A stretch of DNA of 64,000 nucleotides from Dyadobacter linearis. GTDB taxonomy: Bacteria > Bacteroidota > Bacteroidia > Cytophagales > Spirosomataceae. Position 1 is the first letter of the stretch. The number at the start of each line of letters is the position of its first letter. The position numbers were made by a program, and so were the translations under genes. This document shows positions 62,273 through 64,000 of the stretch, piece by piece. The stretch lies in NCBI RefSeq assembly GCF_907165045.1, contig NZ_CAJRAU010000007.1, positions 1 to 64,000 on the forward strand, in the 5' to 3' direction. Below the pieces are notes generated by a model that saw nothing but the letters and a program-made list of their open reading frames with translations, was not told the DNA's origin and made no database searches.

Positions 62273-63054
62273 TGAAAAAGCAACTGACCTTGTTTTTTGC
62301 GGCGTTGCAATTTTACACGCGGATTCCCATTCCTGCTTACATTCAACATGATCCTGATAATCTCAATCCGGCAACAAGGTTTTTGCCGCTTGTGGGCTGG
62401 ATCGTCGGCGGCGGGGCTGCATTGGTTTGGATGTTGATAGCGCTCGTGGATGTGCAGGTTGCGATTATCTGTTCCATGATCGCTTCCGTGCTGATCACCG
62501 GCGCTTTGCATGAAGACGGATTCGCGGATTTCTGTGACGGATTTGGGGGCGGGTGGACGAAAGAGAAAATCTTGCTGATCATGAAAGACAGCCGGATCGG
62601 AGCCTATGGCGTCATTGGATTAATTGGAATGTTAGCCTTGAAATTCAGCCTTTTAAATGCACTTTCTAATTCTACAAATGCTGCAATTATTGGTTTCTGT
62701 ATGATTACAGCACATGCATTAAGCCGGTTTATGTGCGTCATAATCGTTTATTATTTTTCCTATGCGCGTGAAACGGAGGATAGTAAAGCTGCATTTGTCG
62801 CTAAAAGAATGCTTGTTTCGACATTCGCTGTTGCAGGTCTATTTGGTGTAATGCCGCTTTTTTTTCTTGCTTTTACATTAAAATCTGCTGCGGTTTTCAT
62901 GGTCATTCCGGCGCTGGCAGTGGTAACGTTGTTAATGGGGGGCTATTTCAAAAAATGGATTGGCGGTTACACCGGAGATTGTCTTGGGGCCGTGCAGCAG
63001 GTTTGCGAAGTATTGTTTTACTTTTTCCTGTTGATCGTATGGAGGTTTATCTAA
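62269..63054 (+). CDS. cobS: adenosylcobinamide-GDP ribazoletransferase
   Basis: This 261-residue membrane protein joins GDP-cobinamide and alpha-ribazole (phosphate) to form the complete nucleotide loop. It shows FYTRIPIPAYIQ, FLPLVGWIVGG, ALHEDGFADFCDGFGGG and RIGAYGVIGLI, with about six membrane helices. It starts in an ATGATG that overlaps the cobT stop and overlaps cobC by 16 bases. Confidence 0.95.
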   Translation: MMKKQLTLFFAALQFYTRIPIPAYIQHDPDNLNPATRFLPLVGWIVGGGAALVWMLIALVDVQVAIICSMIASVLITGALHEDGFADFCDGFGGGWTKEKILLIMKDSRIGAYGVIGLIGMLALKFSLLNALSNSTNAAIIGFCMITAHALSRFMCVIIVYYFSYARETEDSKAAFVAKRMLVSTFAVAGLFGVMPLFFLAFTLKSAAVFMVIPALAVVTLLMGGYFKKWIGGYTGDCLGAVQQVCEVLFYFFLLIVWRFI

Positions 63055-63602
63055 TCAGACACACCAAACCATTGCTTACACCCGGACTGATTTACGGACA
63101 TTTGGAAGTGGAGCTTGCAGCGGGATTGGAAACGGAATTAGACAACATCAGGTCGCAGCTTCCAATCCATTTCGACGCCGTTTATTCAAGTCCGTCGACG
63201 CGGTGCACGCTTCTTGCCAAAGCCATTAACCCAAATTATCGAGTCGATGAGCGGTTACGCGAGCTGCATTTCGGTGATTGGGAAGGGAAAACGTGGGATA
63301 CGGTTGATCAGGCGGATCTGAAATTTTGGATGGAGGACTTTGTAAATGTGCGCATTCCGGGCGGTGAAAGTATGCTGGATTTAAAAGGTCGTGTTGAAGA
63401 CTTTTTTACAATACTCAATCATAGTCCAGATGAGAAAATTGCAATCGTTACCCACGGCGGCGTGATCCGGCTATTACTCACATTACTAGCTGATAAACCC
63501 CTCCATCAATGCTTTGAAATGAAAGTCGATTATGCATCGGTTTTTAAAATAGATAGGTTGTCAACTGATCGCATTTACAGCTCTAATGCAAACAGGGTTT
63601 AA
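63039..63602 (+). CDS. cobC: alpha-ribazole phosphatase (histidine phosphatase)
   Basis: This 187-residue phosphatase removes the phosphate from alpha-ribazole phosphate or cobalamin phosphate. It has VYLIRHTKP (RHG-type site), the acidic region ELHFGDWEGKTWD and the second histidine in IAIVTHGGVIRLL. ATG 63039 matches the family start; the frame stays open upstream within cobS. It is the last gene of the operon; the next gene starts 73 bases on. Confidence 0.9.
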   Translation: MEVYLIRHTKPLLTPGLIYGHLEVELAAGLETELDNIRSQLPIHFDAVYSSPSTRCTLLAKAINPNYRVDERLRELHFGDWEGKTWDTVDQADLKFWMEDFVNVRIPGGESMLDLKGRVEDFFTILNHSPDEKIAIVTHGGVIRLLLTLLADKPLHQCFEMKVDYASVFKIDRLSTDRIYSSNANRV

Positions 63603-63675
63603 GAAAGACCATTAAAAGCTTATCCCGCAGGCGATTTTCCCTTATTATTGCACTGACTTTATTTTAGACGAATTT

Positions 63676-64000
63676 ATGATGTCAGATAACATATTCGATT
63701 TTGGAATGATAGGGTTGGGCGTTATGGGCCGCAACTTTTTGCTGAACATGGCCGATAACGGCTTTTCAGTGATCGGTTTTGATAAAGATGCAGCCAAGAA
63801 TACTGCGCTTGAAGGCTCCGCCACTCCCGGTACCACCGTGAAAGGTGTTTCCGAACTATCCCAAATGATCAGCCTGCTGAAAAGGCCGCGTAATGTCATG
63901 ATGCTGGTGCCTGCGGGACAGCCTGTTGACGACGTAATTGCCTCACTATTACCGCTTCTTGAAAAAGGCGACGTAATTATTGACGGTGGTAACTCGCATT
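63676..64000 (+). CDS. gnd: 6-phosphogluconate dehydrogenase, N-terminal part
   Basis: The frame starts at ATG 63676 and runs off the window end after 108 residues. It has the NAD(P)-binding start FGMIGLGVMGRNFLLNMADN, then VIGFDKDAAK, LKRPRNVMMLVPAGQPVDDV and VIIDGGNSH, all typical of decarboxylating 6-phosphogluconate dehydrogenase of the pentose phosphate pathway. ATG 63679 is an alternative start. No terminator hairpin was seen between cobC and gnd, so read-through is possible. Confidence 0.9.
   Translation, partial: MMSDNIFDFGMIGLGVMGRNFLLNMADNGFSVIGFDKDAAKNTALEGSATPGTTVKGVSELSQMISLLKRPRNVMMLVPAGQPVDDVIASLLPLLEKGDVIIDGGNSH

Overview
The window looks like chromosome from a Bacteroidota species, most likely a Dyadobacter-like member of the Cytophagales. 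Supporting signs are a SusC/SusD pair, several TonB-linked outer-membrane proteins, LytTR-type two-component signalling, Bacteroidota -7 boxes (TAnnTTTG) upstream of many genes, and no obvious Shine-Dalgarno sites. Genus level is inference; no rRNA is present.

Layout. Bases 1-122 are the end of an IS3-family insertion sequence, followed by prfC (RF3). Bases 1.8-4.1 kb hold a Spy-like protein and a DUF3307/SatD/small-protein group with three evenly spaced operator-like dyads. Bases 4.3-8.7 kb encode a pair of secreted amidohydrolases, then come CvfB and an outer-membrane barrel protein. Bases 12.2-17.8 kb are a complete RND efflux operon (membrane fusion protein, AcrB-type pump, TolC). Isochorismate synthase and a hotdog thioesterase follow. 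Bases 19.7-27.5 kb carry a phosphatase, a LytTR kinase/regulator pair, a DUF3298-type lipoprotein, RadC, a TPR protein, a zinc-ribbon coiled-coil protein and a Nif3 protein. A tRNA-Asp and a SusC/SusD pair come next. The gap at 32.4-33.3 kb contains two terminators and a tRNA-like RNA with a very long variable region. Bases 33.3-43.7 kb are mixed: Lrp/AsnC and PadR regulators, a TonB with a cytoplasmic prefix, DnaQ-like exonuclease, tRNA-Ala, an MTHFR-like protein, a frameshifted double-receiver regulator, CheB, Mn-catalase, DedA and a Ser/Thr/Gly repeat protein.

The last 20 kb form a vitamin B12 regulon. Two divergent transcripts start from back-to-back promoters near 47.0 kb, and each begins with a cobalamin riboswitch. 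The leftward transcript encodes a HX4DH Ni/Co-type transporter and a BtuB-like receptor. The rightward transcript is a tightly overlapping 13-gene operon covering a,c-diamide synthesis, cobalt insertion (CobN plus a ChlI/ChlD fusion), adenosylation, cobyric acid and aminopropanol-arm formation, and nucleotide-loop assembly. It also includes a BtuF-like binding protein and a P-loop kinase-like protein of unknown role. Corrin ring-building genes are not in the window. The window ends inside gnd.

The most unusual observations are: (1) the same TGAATGAT octamer hairpin repeat lies in the variable arm of both cobalamin riboswitches, with a third copy after prfC; (2) the tRNA-like RNA at 33.0-33.2 kb; (3) three dyads with exact 29-bp periodicity before the satD-like gene; (4) a ferredoxin-like domain fused to CobN.
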